Position numbers and translations under genes: made by a program. The notes beneath the pieces are model-generated. The model searched no databases. It was not told the origin of the DNA and saw only the letters and a program-made list of their open reading frames with translations. 64,000 nt of DNA, taken from the NCBI GenBank assembly GCA_025963715.1, contig JAOQAG010000008.1, forward strand, positions 335,907 to 399,906, read 5' to 3'. Source of the DNA: Bacteroidota bacterium (GTDB lineage: Bacteria; Bacteroidota; Bacteroidia; 2-12-FULL-35-15). Of the stretch, positions 19,901-26,338 are shown piece by piece (the stretch's first letter is position 1; each line of letters starts with the position of its first letter).

Positions 19901-20738
19901 TTGTAAATGATATCAGGTTAGATCCGCTGGTAGGCTCTGCCGCCAGGGTTGTAAACGTGGTAGCCGGGTATGAGCTGGTGTTGTAATTATTGGCACCGGA
20001 ATAACCGTTATAAGTGAATGCTGCCGCAGAATAAGTTGTTCCCGCAGTAAGGTTGCTCACGTTAGAAACGTTACCGGTACCATCATACACCACATAGGAA
20101 TATGGAATGGTACCCGCCGTATTTCCTCCGGAACCATAAGCGCTGCTGGAACCGTAATCGGTTCCATCTACCGGAGTATTTGCATAAATGCTGGATGCCC
20201 GCACTGCTATCAAGTTATATGTACCGCTGCCCAGCACATCTGTAAGTGTTACCGTGGTAGTATTTACGTTGGAAAATGTAAGCGAGCTGGGGCCGGTTGT
20301 AGGCTCGGTTGCCAATGTGTATTCGTAAATGGTTGGATAAGAGGAAACATTGTAATACGGCACTCCTACTGATGTATTGTATTCATACACCCTGAAACGA
20401 TAATCTGTATTGGCTGCTAAGCCAAACACCGTACAACCGTATGATGTTCCGTTATAAACGCAATAATTACCGGTACCTAAATAAGAACCCGAGCCAAACG
20501 TGGAGCTGGCGGTATAATTTGTACCGTTAGTAGGATTCACGGCTCCATTGGTTGCCAACGCGCAGGTAACAATCCGCTTGGCTCCGTTTCCGGATGTCCA
20601 GTTCAGGGATATATAGCTGGTGCTTTTTCCAACCAATACCAGTCCGCTTGCACCTGTTGTTGGCGTTTGCGCAAAGGCGAAAGCACTGCAAACCAATATA
20701 ACACATGTCAGGATGCTTTTTAGTAAATGTTTTTTCAT
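13947..20738 (-). CDS. 2263-aa multi-domain T9SS type A surface protein (LamG, IPT, VCBS/FG-GAP, PKD-like repeats, PTRAT module)
   Basis: The start is the ATG at 20738, directly before the signal peptide (MKKHLLKSILTCVILVCSAF); an in-frame TTG at 20750 adds four residues. Domains in order: fibronectin-III-like repeats introduced by EPT..., a laminin-G/concanavalin-like lectin domain (about residues 435-610; DDYVSIPN ... WHHVAATYNG ... IDEVRIWN), an IPT/TIG domain (about 755-840), seven VCBS/FG-GAP repeats with calcium-type DxDxDG loops (ADFDGDGRTD, GDIDGDGKID and others), another FN3-like unit, a PKD domain, four ~90-aa PKD-like repeats each ending NxCGNG-type, the shared [15 protein letters not shown] module (about 1979-2168), and a YPNPASDEITVEY sorting domain. 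The lectin and VCBS parts suggest carbohydrate or matrix binding at the cell surface; this is inference. No catalytic residues are visible. Confidence 0.93.
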   Translation of the reverse strand: MKKHLLKSILTCVILVCSAFAFAQTPTTGASGLVLVGKSTSYISLNWTSGNGAKRIVTCALATNGAVNPTNGTNYTASSTFGSGSYLGTGNYCVYNGTSYGCTVFGLAANTDYRFRVYEYNTSVGVPYYNVSSYPTIYEYTLATEPTTGPSSLTFSNVNTTTVTLTDVLGSGTYNLIAVRASSIYANTPVDGTDYGSSSAYGSGGNTAGTIPYSYVVYDGTGNVSNVSNLTAGTTYSAAAFTYNGYSGANNYNTSSYPATTFTTLAAEPTSGSNLISFTNITDNSMTVSWTIPASGGGTNRIVTCKAGTLNAALPVDATYYTPGPTFGTGSQLGTSGAYVVYNGTGNYVNVTGLSNTATYCFSVFEYNVATNTYNNTYNYNTSYYPSDYQQTLTNEPTVAPSGLTFSNITSSSARATWANGNGANRIVGVAAGRKQTGLAFDGTDDYVSIPNESTFDLNNMTIEAWIKVNAFTVSDQSVITKGNDGWSITRNGTGNSLKYSINTPFIFGGTITYSTYGNRSVNDGKWHHVAATYNGSQMILYIDGALDAYTTVSLTPYNSSYPVYIGSNAAVSGTNFNGQIDEVRIWNVANPYYTIKDYMNKTLVGNEYGLKGYWKLDDGYTSTSTAVNSSFTSGLNAQLFGFSSFAPATSFTGTSGWIHSGAVVNVPLDFSSYFDNTVFMTNTSTSYYYGNLYYTVYRGPDSTTVNVTGLSPNSYYTFGVFDYNGTSGNNNYLINNYAIGEVLTSAVTAPVITSFTPASGFIGSIVTINGSGFNATPANNTVYFGATKATVLTANAGGTVLTVKVPSGATFEPISVTNNTLTAYTTKPFNVTSPCGGSAFTATTLNAGTTATGYYPVSVRIADMDQDGLPDIVGLYQYGYTSITRNASTSTAVNLSNSPVYIYDGNATTADLDVADFDGDGRTDILVGNSYNSNGSFIVTRNTSTPGNISTAANVEFAGISGYTVSDVKVADFDKDGKPDVIMTYANNYMSYYRNTSSIGNITFATRTDLGVFSSAVFNSMAVGDIDGDGKIDVAFAEGTNSTIQVLRNTSSIGSISFVLSSVTLTGTITGVTIGDIDNDGKPEILYGASVSTIGILKNNSTPGTVSISTTPTTLTTLGYTPGNIKLGDLDGDGKADITVGYVSGSYVSIFKNNSTATISVATKNDFLVAGGSNPAVVAVADMNADSKMDVLSTTNGQNFSYFQNNINPLAAEPTVQASNLVFSAVTTTQMTVTFTPGNGANKVVFVRAASSPAFSPSDGVSYVPNTTFGSGTDLGGGTYCVFDGNGSGVTVNGLLSNTNYVFSVYEYNGLLTCQYNYMPNSGNNSATQATNNNPPTLNAISNPASICQSSGLQTVNLSGIGTGSGNETQTLTITATSSNTGLIPTPTVNYVSPAATGTLTYTPVAGVSGTSLITVTINDGATNNNILTRTFTVTVDHTPTVSIAGPNQQICPGVATLAGNTPAFGTGLWSIVSTTNGAISVTVPGNPTSTVTNFAIGDSATFRWTISNGSCATSSSVVKIKRNSCPTTADFTASSTTQCLSGTPVITYTDASIAAGATITSWSWNFGPGAFPATATGQGPHTVSYSTAGAKTVSLQVTDNLAATDFEIKTGFVTINDVPDPASNVSGSATVCQGQNGVTYSVPLINNASGYVWNLPSGASLISGINTNNITVDYGAGSISGNISVRGTNACGNGTLSANFPVTINPLPNSAGAISGATTVCDGATSVTYSVPSILNATSYSWSLPGGVTIIGATNTNSITVNYTNGLTGGVISVMGVNSCGNGVSNSITFTVNPYPGIAGTIVGQASITTCPSTSGVTYSIPLVSDASTYNWAVPTGASIVGGAGTNSITVDYSASAVSGNVTVMPANSCGNGTAASLPIIVNTLPTAAGVIAGSDTLTLCPASNSITYTVSPVFNASYYTWSLPAGATIVSGDSTNSITVNYSNAAASGNISVFGQNACGVGASSTLNVYVAPVPTQELCMVSVDTGSTYNIITWEKPMATDIDSFRIYREVLSSFVHIGSVPYDSLSEYADNVYLPAADPNTTNFRYKISVIDTCGNESALSNYHRTIFLQANQGVGGVINLNWVPYEGATVDFYRILRDTAGTGDFVPIDSVPGVNTVYTDVAPPASAANIGYLLESNWAVTCTPTRATVNTTRSNIKHVGLITTGNIEQDIMNAAINVYPNPASDEITVEYPVGFKKYTLMVFDALGQLVYNQELADEGSYKGTLTHKMDVSALTKGVYIVSVQTEYGSTFKRIVIQ

Positions 20739-20921
20739 TGTACGGTTCAATTGTATAGGGTTTATTTATAATTAATGTTCCGGTTGGTCCGGATAAAATC
20801 ATTTTTTTGTAGACAAACGATTTTTTTTAAAAGACCAACAGTTAAATAAGGAAGCTAAATTATAAAAAAAGTGGACAATGTCAAGTGCTTTTTTATCCAC
20901 AGCGGTTACCCGATTTTTTAG

Positions 20922-20929
20922 TAATTTTG
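20922..20929 (+). promoter_or_regulatory. Probable -7 promoter element of the bacilliredoxin gene
   Basis: TAATTTTG matches TAnnTTTG, 45 nt upstream of the ATG at 20975. A convincing -33 element was not found. Confidence 0.45.
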
Positions 20930-20974
20930 TACCACACTAATAAAATTGTCCTAACAAATTAAAAAAAAACAAAT

Positions 20975-21385
20975 ATGTATCCTGAAAGTATTGTATTACC
21001 AATGAAACAAGAGCTTGTGACCGTTGGTTTTGAAGATCTGACAACACCTGATGAAGTAACTGCTGCGATCAACAGCAAAGGAACCGTACTGGTAGTTGTA
21101 AATTCTGTTTGCGGCTGTGCTGCCGGTGCTGCACGCCCGGGAGTTAAGTTAGCGGTATCGGGTAATAAACGCCCCGATCGCATTACCACTGTTTTTGCAG
21201 GTTTTGATACCGAAGCTGTAGCGGAAGCACGCAAACATTTTGCACCTTACCCGCCATCTTCTCCGGCAATTGCCCTGTTTAAAGATGGTAAGCTGGTTCA
21301 CTTTGTAGAGCGCCATCACATTGAAGGACGCAGTGCTCAAATGATCGCTGATAATTTACAATTGGCATTCGACGAGCTTTGCTAA
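20975..21385 (+). CDS. BrxA/BrxB-family bacilliredoxin (DUF1094)
   Basis: This is a 136-aa thioredoxin-fold protein beginning MYPESIVLPM, with the family's redox motif C46-G-C48 (SVCGCAAG) and the conserved ARPG and YPPSSPAIALF segments. Bacillus BrxA/BrxB reduce mixed disulfides between proteins and bacillithiol, and family members are widespread in Bacteroidota, where the thiol partner is often bacillithiol or unknown. The length matches the family. It is a single-gene unit with its own promoter-like element and an intrinsic terminator directly behind it. Confidence 0.9.
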   Translation: MYPESIVLPMKQELVTVGFEDLTTPDEVTAAINSKGTVLVVVNSVCGCAAGAARPGVKLAVSGNKRPDRITTVFAGFDTEAVAEARKHFAPYPPSSPAIALFKDGKLVHFVERHHIEGRSAQMIADNLQLAFDELC

Positions 21386-21403
21386 TCGTTGTACATTCAA
21401 TTA

Positions 21404-21439
21404 AAAAAACGCCCATCATTCAATTGATGGGCGTTTTTT
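21404..21439 (+). terminator. Intrinsic terminator of the bacilliredoxin gene
   Basis: The stem AAAAAACGCCCATCA / TGATGGGCGTTTTTT with a 6-nt loop starts 19 nt after the stop codon. It is symmetrical and can work on both strands. Confidence 0.85.
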
Positions 21440-21552
21440 ATTTGCATTCCGTTTATACCGGAATACCGCCTTTCAAAAAAATATTTCCGCGGATCTCAAA
21501 TCATTTATTAATTTTATTTTTATTCCTGATACTCTAAAACCAAAAAACACTA

Positions 21553-23124
21553 ATGAAAAAAATTTCGATCCTGATTGGTCTGTTTATTTCAACCATTACC
21601 ATTGCTCAGAAAAAAGCGCCTGATAATTGGCAAACACTCGATCCAACTGCCGATAAAGTTTACGGAACCGGTGCAGAAGAAGCCTATAAAACATTAAAAG
21701 GAAAAACGTCGCAAACGATCATTGTTGCGGTAATCGACGGTGGTACCGATGTGGATCACGAAGATCTGAAAAACATTATCTGGACCAATCCGGGTGAAAT
21801 TCCGGATAACGGGATCGACGACGATAAGAACGGATACATTGATGATGTGCATGGCTGGAGTTTCCTGGGCGGAAAAAACGGCGACATCAATTATGAAGCA
21901 ACCGAACTGGCACGCATGTACCAGAAGATGAATAAAAAATTTAAAAATGTAAATACCGCTTCATTGAGCGATGCGGATGCAAAAGAGTACAAAGAATTTC
22001 AGGATAAGATCAAGCCTGAATATTTAAAAGCGCAGGCACAGGCCGATCAGCAGGCACAACAGCTGGCGGTATTATCGGACTTTATCAATAAAGTAAAAAC
22101 GCAAACCAAACAACCGTTCAGCAAAGACGCGGTAAAACAATTTGTACCTGACAATGCACAGGATGAGATGATCAAAAAAAGAATGAAGGTGATCCTTGCC
22201 CTGATCAGCGCGAAAGACCTGGATGAACAGGTGACACAAGGTGCCAACATGATCATTAACAATGCAAAATACAACAAGCTGAATGTGGATTCGATCCGCC
22301 AGTATATTGTTGGCGATGATCCAAACAACCCAAACGAACGTTATTATGGTAACAATCACATAAAAGGCCCGGATGCATTGCACGGTTCGCACGTTGCAGG
22401 AATTATTGCAGCGATCCGCAACAACAGTATCGGCATCAACGGGATTGCCGACAATGTAAAAATTATGGTGGTGCGCGCTGTTCCTGATGGAGATGAGCGC
22501 GATAAGGATATAGCGAATGCCATTCGTTATGCCGTTGATAATGGCGCAAAAGTGATCAACATGAGCTTTGGTAAATATTATTCGCCCGATAAAAAAGTGG
22601 TGGACGAAGCAGTTCAGTATGCATTGTCGAAAGATGTATTGCTGATCCATGCTGCAGGGAACGAATCGAAAGATAAAGATGTGGAGAATTCTTATCCAAG
22701 CCGCGATATGCTGGATGGAACAACAGCAAGCAACTGGATCGAAGTAGGCGCCAGCAGTTACAAAAAAGGAAAAAAACTGGTTGGTGATTTTTCCAACTAT
22801 GGTAAAACAAAAGTAGATTTCTTCGCTCCGGGTGTTGATATTTATTCTACGATTCCAGATAATAAATATACGACCGAATCCGGAACAAGTATGGCATCTC
22901 CGGCAACGGCTGGTGTTGCAGCACTGCTGCGCGAATATTTTCCTGATCTGAAAGCTGCAGATGTACGCACCGTATTGATGAAAACGGTGGTTACTTATAA
23001 AAAGAAAGTAAAAGTACCGGGCAAGAAAAAAGCGAAGATAAAAATGACGGAGCTTTGCATCACAGCCGGGTTTGTAAATGCGAACAACGCAGTAAAAGAA
23101 TTATTAGGAATGAATAAAAAATAA
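21553..23124 (+). CDS. Secreted subtilisin-like serine peptidase (S8) with a long insertion
   Basis: This 523-aa protein has a signal peptide (residues 1-19). The catalytic triad is visible: Asp62 (AVIDGGTDVDHEDL), His277 (LHGSHVAGI) and Ser446 (SGTSMASPA). In ordinary subtilases Asp and His are about 30-40 residues apart; here about 215 residues separate them, including a lysine/glutamine-rich, probably helical block (about 105-260). No type A or B sorting domain is present, so the enzyme may stay in the periplasm or be released by another route. Related S8 proteins with such insertions are common in Bacteroidota. Two back-to-back terminators follow, separating it from ssb. Confidence 0.92.
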   Translation: MKKISILIGLFISTITIAQKKAPDNWQTLDPTADKVYGTGAEEAYKTLKGKTSQTIIVAVIDGGTDVDHEDLKNIIWTNPGEIPDNGIDDDKNGYIDDVHGWSFLGGKNGDINYEATELARMYQKMNKKFKNVNTASLSDADAKEYKEFQDKIKPEYLKAQAQADQQAQQLAVLSDFINKVKTQTKQPFSKDAVKQFVPDNAQDEMIKKRMKVILALISAKDLDEQVTQGANMIINNAKYNKLNVDSIRQYIVGDDPNNPNERYYGNNHIKGPDALHGSHVAGIIAAIRNNSIGINGIADNVKIMVVRAVPDGDERDKDIANAIRYAVDNGAKVINMSFGKYYSPDKKVVDEAVQYALSKDVLLIHAAGNESKDKDVENSYPSRDMLDGTTASNWIEVGASSYKKGKKLVGDFSNYGKTKVDFFAPGVDIYSTIPDNKYTTESGTSMASPATAGVAALLREYFPDLKAADVRTVLMKTVVTYKKKVKVPGKKKAKIKMTELCITAGFVNANNAVKELLGMNKK

Positions 23125-23163
23125 AACATTCGACATTAAATAAAAAAAAGCTTAAAATAACGT

Positions 23164-23200
23164 AAACAAAAGCGCTTCCACAACGGAGGCGCTTTTGTTT
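23164..23200 (+). terminator. Intrinsic terminator of the S8 peptidase gene
   Basis: A stem of AAACAAAAGCGC(T)TCC with GGAGGCGCTTTTGTTT and a short loop is followed by T-rich DNA, 40 nt after the stop. Confidence 0.8.
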
Positions 23201-23213
23201 TTATAATACTATT

Positions 23214-23247
23214 AAAAAACCTTCTGACCGAATCAGAAGGTTTTTTT
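23214..23247 (-). terminator. Intrinsic terminator of ssb (bidirectional)
   Basis: AAAAAACCTTCTGA pairs with TCAGAAGGTTTTTT around a 5-6 nt loop, between the convergent S8 and ssb genes. A/T tracts on both sides allow use in both directions. Confidence 0.8.
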
Positions 23248-23274
23248 CTCCCGCTTCTCTCCTTCCAAATTTTA

Positions 23275-23628
23275 TTATTCTGCAGCTTCCGCCCTGTTTC
23301 CACCCATCATCAATAACGCATTGATCTGGATCTCGGTGATGTAACGTTTTGTTCCTTCTTTGTCTGTATAATTCCTGTTGATCAGTTTGCCTTCTACGCA
23401 GATCTCACTTCCTTTCACCAGGTATTTTTCGATGATACCGGCTGTTTTTCCCCACGCGATCAGGTTATGCCATTGCGTTTCCGTTACTTTTTCACCTTTT
23501 GAATTTTTGTACGTTTCATTTGTAGCAATGCTCATCTTCGCGATTTTTTTGCCGTCGTCAAACGTTTTCACCTCAGGATTCATACCCAGATTACCAATCA
23601 ATTGTACTTTGTTTCGTAATGCGTTCAT
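23275..23628 (-). CDS. ssb: Short single-stranded DNA-binding protein
   Basis: This is a 117-aa OB-fold protein with the SSB core (NKVQLIGNLGMNPEV, AKMSIATNETY, TQWHNLIAWGKTA, YLVKGSEICVEGKL). It coats single-stranded DNA in replication and repair. It ends RAEAAE right after the OB fold: the flexible linker and acidic tip (DDDIPF type) that recruits partner proteins in typical bacterial SSBs is absent. Short SSBs like this are often second copies used for transformation or mobile DNA, or work alongside a full-length SSB; which applies cannot be decided here. The stop is followed by a terminator. Confidence 0.9.
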   Translation of the reverse strand: MNALRNKVQLIGNLGMNPEVKTFDDGKKIAKMSIATNETYKNSKGEKVTETQWHNLIAWGKTAGIIEKYLVKGSEICVEGKLINRNYTDKEGTKRYITEIQINALLMMGGNRAEAAE

Positions 23629-23801
23629 ACTTTTATTTTTTTAATGATTAATAATTACGTCAATAAACGCCTTGTTATTTGACGCTGCAAATGTGTATCA
23701 AATTTTAACGATCATCATCCCGTTAAATATTTATATCCTGTTAAATAAACCGTTAAGCATTTACACACGGATAAATGTTCTATATTTATCGCAGCAAGAA
23801 A

Positions 23802-23826
23802 AAATGATTACTAGGAATAATCATTT
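23802..23826 (+). promoter_or_regulatory. Hairpin in the 5' region of the zinc-ribbon gene
   Basis: AAATGATTA and its perfect complement TAATCATTT are separated by 7 nt, 26 nt before the ATG at 23852. The stem buries an alternative in-frame ATG at 23804. It could be an operator palindrome or an RNA hairpin. Confidence 0.35.
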
Positions 23827-23851
23827 CTCTTATAACTTCTTAAATAGTTTT

Positions 23852-24214
23852 ATGAATAAAGAATGCATGGAATGCGGAGAGTCGGTTATTGGGCGAATCG
23901 ACAAAAAGTATTGTTCGGAACTCTGCCGGAACACATTTAATAACAAAGAAAATTACACCAACGACCATTATGTGAAAGACATAAACAGGATGCTGCGCAG
24001 AAACAGGAAGATCTTAAAAGAGCTGACTCCCGCGGAAACACTGGAATCTAAAATCTCCAAGATGAAGCTTCTGAAAAAAGGTTTTAACTTTCATTATTAC
24101 ACCAACATTTCCCGGAATCAAAAAGGTGCGGATTATTTTTTCTGTTACGAATATGGCTATTCGCCATTGGAAAAAGATCTGTACTATATTTTTAAACAGC
24201 GCGAAAACGATTAA
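23852..24214 (+). CDS. Small zinc-ribbon protein of unknown function
   Basis: This 120-aa protein begins MNKECMECGESVIGRIDKKY, with two Cys pairs (CMEC and CSELC) that form a treble-clef/zinc-ribbon of the type GxxIxGRxDKKYCSxxCRNxF. The rest is basic and probably helical (RMLRRNRKILKEL), with a C-terminal domain rich in aromatic residues (FNFHYYTN, YFFCYEYGY). Similar small proteins are widespread in Bacteroidota and unnamed as far as I know. DNA or RNA binding is plausible from the zinc motif and basic helix, but this is inference. I prefer the ATG at 23852 because it starts directly at the zinc motif; the frame is open further upstream (ATG at 23804). Confidence 0.75.
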   Translation: MNKECMECGESVIGRIDKKYCSELCRNTFNNKENYTNDHYVKDINRMLRRNRKILKELTPAETLESKISKMKLLKKGFNFHYYTNISRNQKGADYFFCYEYGYSPLEKDLYYIFKQREND

Positions 24215-24369
24215 AGATCGTTTTTAATTCTGTTGTTTGAATCCCGTAAACTGCTTTACACAAGCGGCGTGGAATTGCACTGCAACTGCCGGAAAATTTA
24301 ATTTTAATTGAGTCTCGGAAAGTTTATACCAAGCTACAGCTATTTTATTGGGAAAAGTTTTAATCACCT

Positions 24370-24461
24370 CGTCATTGCGAGGGCTTTTCGCCCGAAGCAA
24401 CCTCATTCTAGATTATATACGGGTGTGAGATTGCTTCGGGCGAAAAGCCCTCGCAATGACG
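24370..24461. repeat. Perfect 31-bp inverted repeat (GTCATTGCGAGGGC family)
   Basis: The left arm 24370-24400 and the right arm 24431-24461 are exact complements (starts CGTCATTGCGAGGGC, contains TTTTCGCCCGAAGCAA) around a 30-nt spacer. Elements beginning CGTCATTGCGAG are dispersed in many bacterial genomes. No ORF is enclosed, so it is a non-autonomous or structural repeat. It sits between the convergent zinc-ribbon and SET genes. Confidence 0.9.
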
Positions 24462-24513
24462 TTCTTAAAGTAAATTCTTTTTATGGTACAAAGTTCCGGA
24501 TACTCATTTAATT

Positions 24514-24951
24514 TTAACTCAAAAACTTCTTCCAGTATTCTTTTCCGTAGCCGCAAAAGATCTCTTCTCCACTGCTGATAGTACGTGTTGCGATCAGGCA
24601 TACTTTGTCCTGCTGATCCAACGCAATAATGGAATTGTTCTTCGATCTGTTTTTTTTAAATCCTTCCGCATCATTGGCATATTTGGCAAAGCATTTTACT
24701 TCGCGTGAATCCATGATCGTTCCATCCGGCATATTGATAAAATAACCATCCGTTTTATTTTTTACCCGGATCGCAGCTTCCCGGTTGGATAAAATCTCTC
24801 CTTTAAAAAGTGAGATCCGCTCATTCTTATAGATCCTGATGGCAGTAAACAAACCCATCCCGGCATTAAGAATGGCGGATGTTTTCAGATATAAATAATC
24901 TGATTCCTTTGCATCGATCAGATCAGGCATTCCTTCATCCGGCTTGTTCAT
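24514..24951 (-). CDS. SET-domain protein (putative protein-lysine methyltransferase)
   Basis: This is a 145-aa single SET domain. Visible elements are the N-terminal NAGMGLFTAIRIYKNE (GxGLF of SET), the middle KYANDAEG and NNSII segments that take the place of the NHS-type AdoMet pocket, and the C-terminal GEEIFCGYGKEYW, which holds the catalytic Tyr. SET enzymes transfer methyl from AdoMet to lysine; in bacteria targets are mostly unknown, and the domain is thought to be exchanged with eukaryotes. The start is the ATG at 24951; a TTG at 24981 would add ten residues. It is a lone gene next to a large inverted repeat. Confidence 0.85.
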   Translation of the reverse strand: MNKPDEGMPDLIDAKESDYLYLKTSAILNAGMGLFTAIRIYKNERISLFKGEILSNREAAIRVKNKTDGYFINMPDGTIMDSREVKCFAKYANDAEGFKKNRSKNNSIIALDQQDKVCLIATRTISSGEEIFCGYGKEYWKKFLS

Positions 24952-25050
24952 GGTTTGTTTTATTTCCTTAAAGATAGACAAAGCGATCCGTAAGGAAAGT
25001 ATGATCCGCCGGAATAGTGTTTTATTAAAAAACGGGGTCCGGGCTTGTTG

Positions 25051-25058
25051 TAATTTTG
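25051..25058 (+). promoter_or_regulatory. Probable -7 promoter element of the HD gene
   Basis: TAATTTTG matches TAnnTTTG, 26 nt before the ATG at 25085. No clear -33 element is present. Confidence 0.4.
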
Positions 25059-25084
25059 AGTATATTTAATAACCTTTTTACCAA

Positions 25085-25705
25085 ATGATGCTGCAGCAAA
25101 CATTTATAACATTAGCACAACGTTATTCAAGTGATGATCACCTGATCAATGCACTGTGGGAAGAAATTGAAAAAAATTATTCCGGCAAAAAACGTCATTA
25201 CCACACGCTTGCTCATCTTGATAATTTAATAAGTCAGCTCAACGAAGTAAAAGCACAGATCAGAGATTGGGATACTGTTTTATTCTCTGTGTTTTATCAC
25301 GATGTTATTTACAGCGCTTCCGCGAAGGATAATGAAGAAAAAAGTGCAGCGTTGGCCGAAAAAAGATTAACCTCCCTTTCTTTTCCGGCTGATAAAATAA
25401 AAAACTGCACCGCGCAGATCCTTGCTACAAAAGCGCATACACAAAGCAATGACAATGATATAAATTTATTTACCGATGCGGATCTTTCCGTATTAGGCCA
25501 AAGCCGGGAGGTTTACACCGATTATTTTAAAAATGTGCGAAAAGAATATTCCATTTACCCCGATTTCCTTTACAATCCGGGAAGAAAAAAAGTAGTACAG
25601 CATTTTTTAAACATGGAGCGCATTTTCAAAACGGATTTTTTCTTTTATAAAATGGAAACGCAGGCCCGGGAAAATTTAGCATACGAACTGAAAGTGCTTT
25701 CATAA
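25085..25705 (+). CDS. HD-superfamily metal-dependent phosphohydrolase (COG4339 type)
   Basis: This 206-aa protein has the HD metal ligands: His residues in RHYHTLAHLDNL (about 39-49), the HD pair in FYHDVIY (about 71-74), and a distal Asp in FTDADLSVLG (about 136-138). The pattern YHTLxHL...FHDxxY is typical of the predicted HD hydrolases of COG4339, small uncharacterised phosphatases or nucleotidases. The substrate is unknown. An ATG-ATG pair occurs at the start; the first is used here. The next gene begins 105 nt downstream. Confidence 0.85.
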   Translation: MMLQQTFITLAQRYSSDDHLINALWEEIEKNYSGKKRHYHTLAHLDNLISQLNEVKAQIRDWDTVLFSVFYHDVIYSASAKDNEEKSAALAEKRLTSLSFPADKIKNCTAQILATKAHTQSNDNDINLFTDADLSVLGQSREVYTDYFKNVRKEYSIYPDFLYNPGRKKVVQHFLNMERIFKTDFFFYKMETQARENLAYELKVLS

Positions 25706-25810
25706 ATTTTCAGCCAAAACAAACGAGCGGATTCCTGCTGCTTATATAATTTTGCTTTTGCAAAAACCTTTCGTATTTTTAAGCTACTACTTTTAAAACA
25801 TTCAAAAAAA

Positions 25811-26338
25811 ATGAAAAATAAAATTATTTTACTGGCATTGGTTTCCTTTTTCTTAATGAATAAATCATTCGGACAATTAATGACAATGGGATTTATAAAA
25901 AATTGCATGTCGTATGCACGCACTACTGTAACGGATGAATTAAAGAAAAAACAAATTTTCATGATCGACCGGAAAGCGCCAACTCCGAATAAATTATTGC
26001 AGGATGCCGTTTATTATTCAAATGATAAGGGTGGCGATTCTATAAAAGGCGAGATCCGCGTATTATCGTCTATCATCGGTTCCAAACAAATTACGGAGAT
26101 CACCTATATTACCGGGCTTGACAATGATTACTCAAAAAATTACAATGATGTTTACAACCAGATGGTTTCTTTTTTCCATACCGAAAAACCATTTAAAAGC
26201 GGGAAATATAAAACAGATGTTTTAAAATTTACAAACGATAAAAGCTATTATTATGTGTATAAAAACGGTTCGCGCCCCGTCATCGTTATCTCCAATTATA
26301 AAATTGATGACGAATATTTTGCAATTCTGCCAAAATGA
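25811..26338 (+). CDS. Secreted protein of unknown function
   Basis: The protein has 175 aa with a clear signal peptide (MKNKIILLALVSFFLMNKSFG). The mature part is of mixed alpha/beta type, rich in Lys, Tyr and Asn, with no recognisable motif. The stop codon overlaps the ATG of the next gene (ATGA), so the two are almost certainly translationally coupled. No homologue family is recognised. Confidence 0.8.
   Translation: MKNKIILLALVSFFLMNKSFGQLMTMGFIKNCMSYARTTVTDELKKKQIFMIDRKAPTPNKLLQDAVYYSNDKGGDSIKGEIRVLSSIIGSKQITEITYITGLDNDYSKNYNDVYNQMVSFFHTEKPFKSGKYKTDVLKFTNDKSYYYVYKNGSRPVIVISNYKIDDEYFAILPK

Noticed and set aside
22072-22650. 192-codon open frame on the minus strand
   Set aside because: Antisense to the subtilase insertion and His region; composition rich in His, Ile and Cys is typical of a shadow frame.
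23672-23851. 60-codon upstream extension of the zinc-ribbon gene
   Set aside because: AT-rich, without protein-like composition, overlapping the ssb promoter region and a hairpin.
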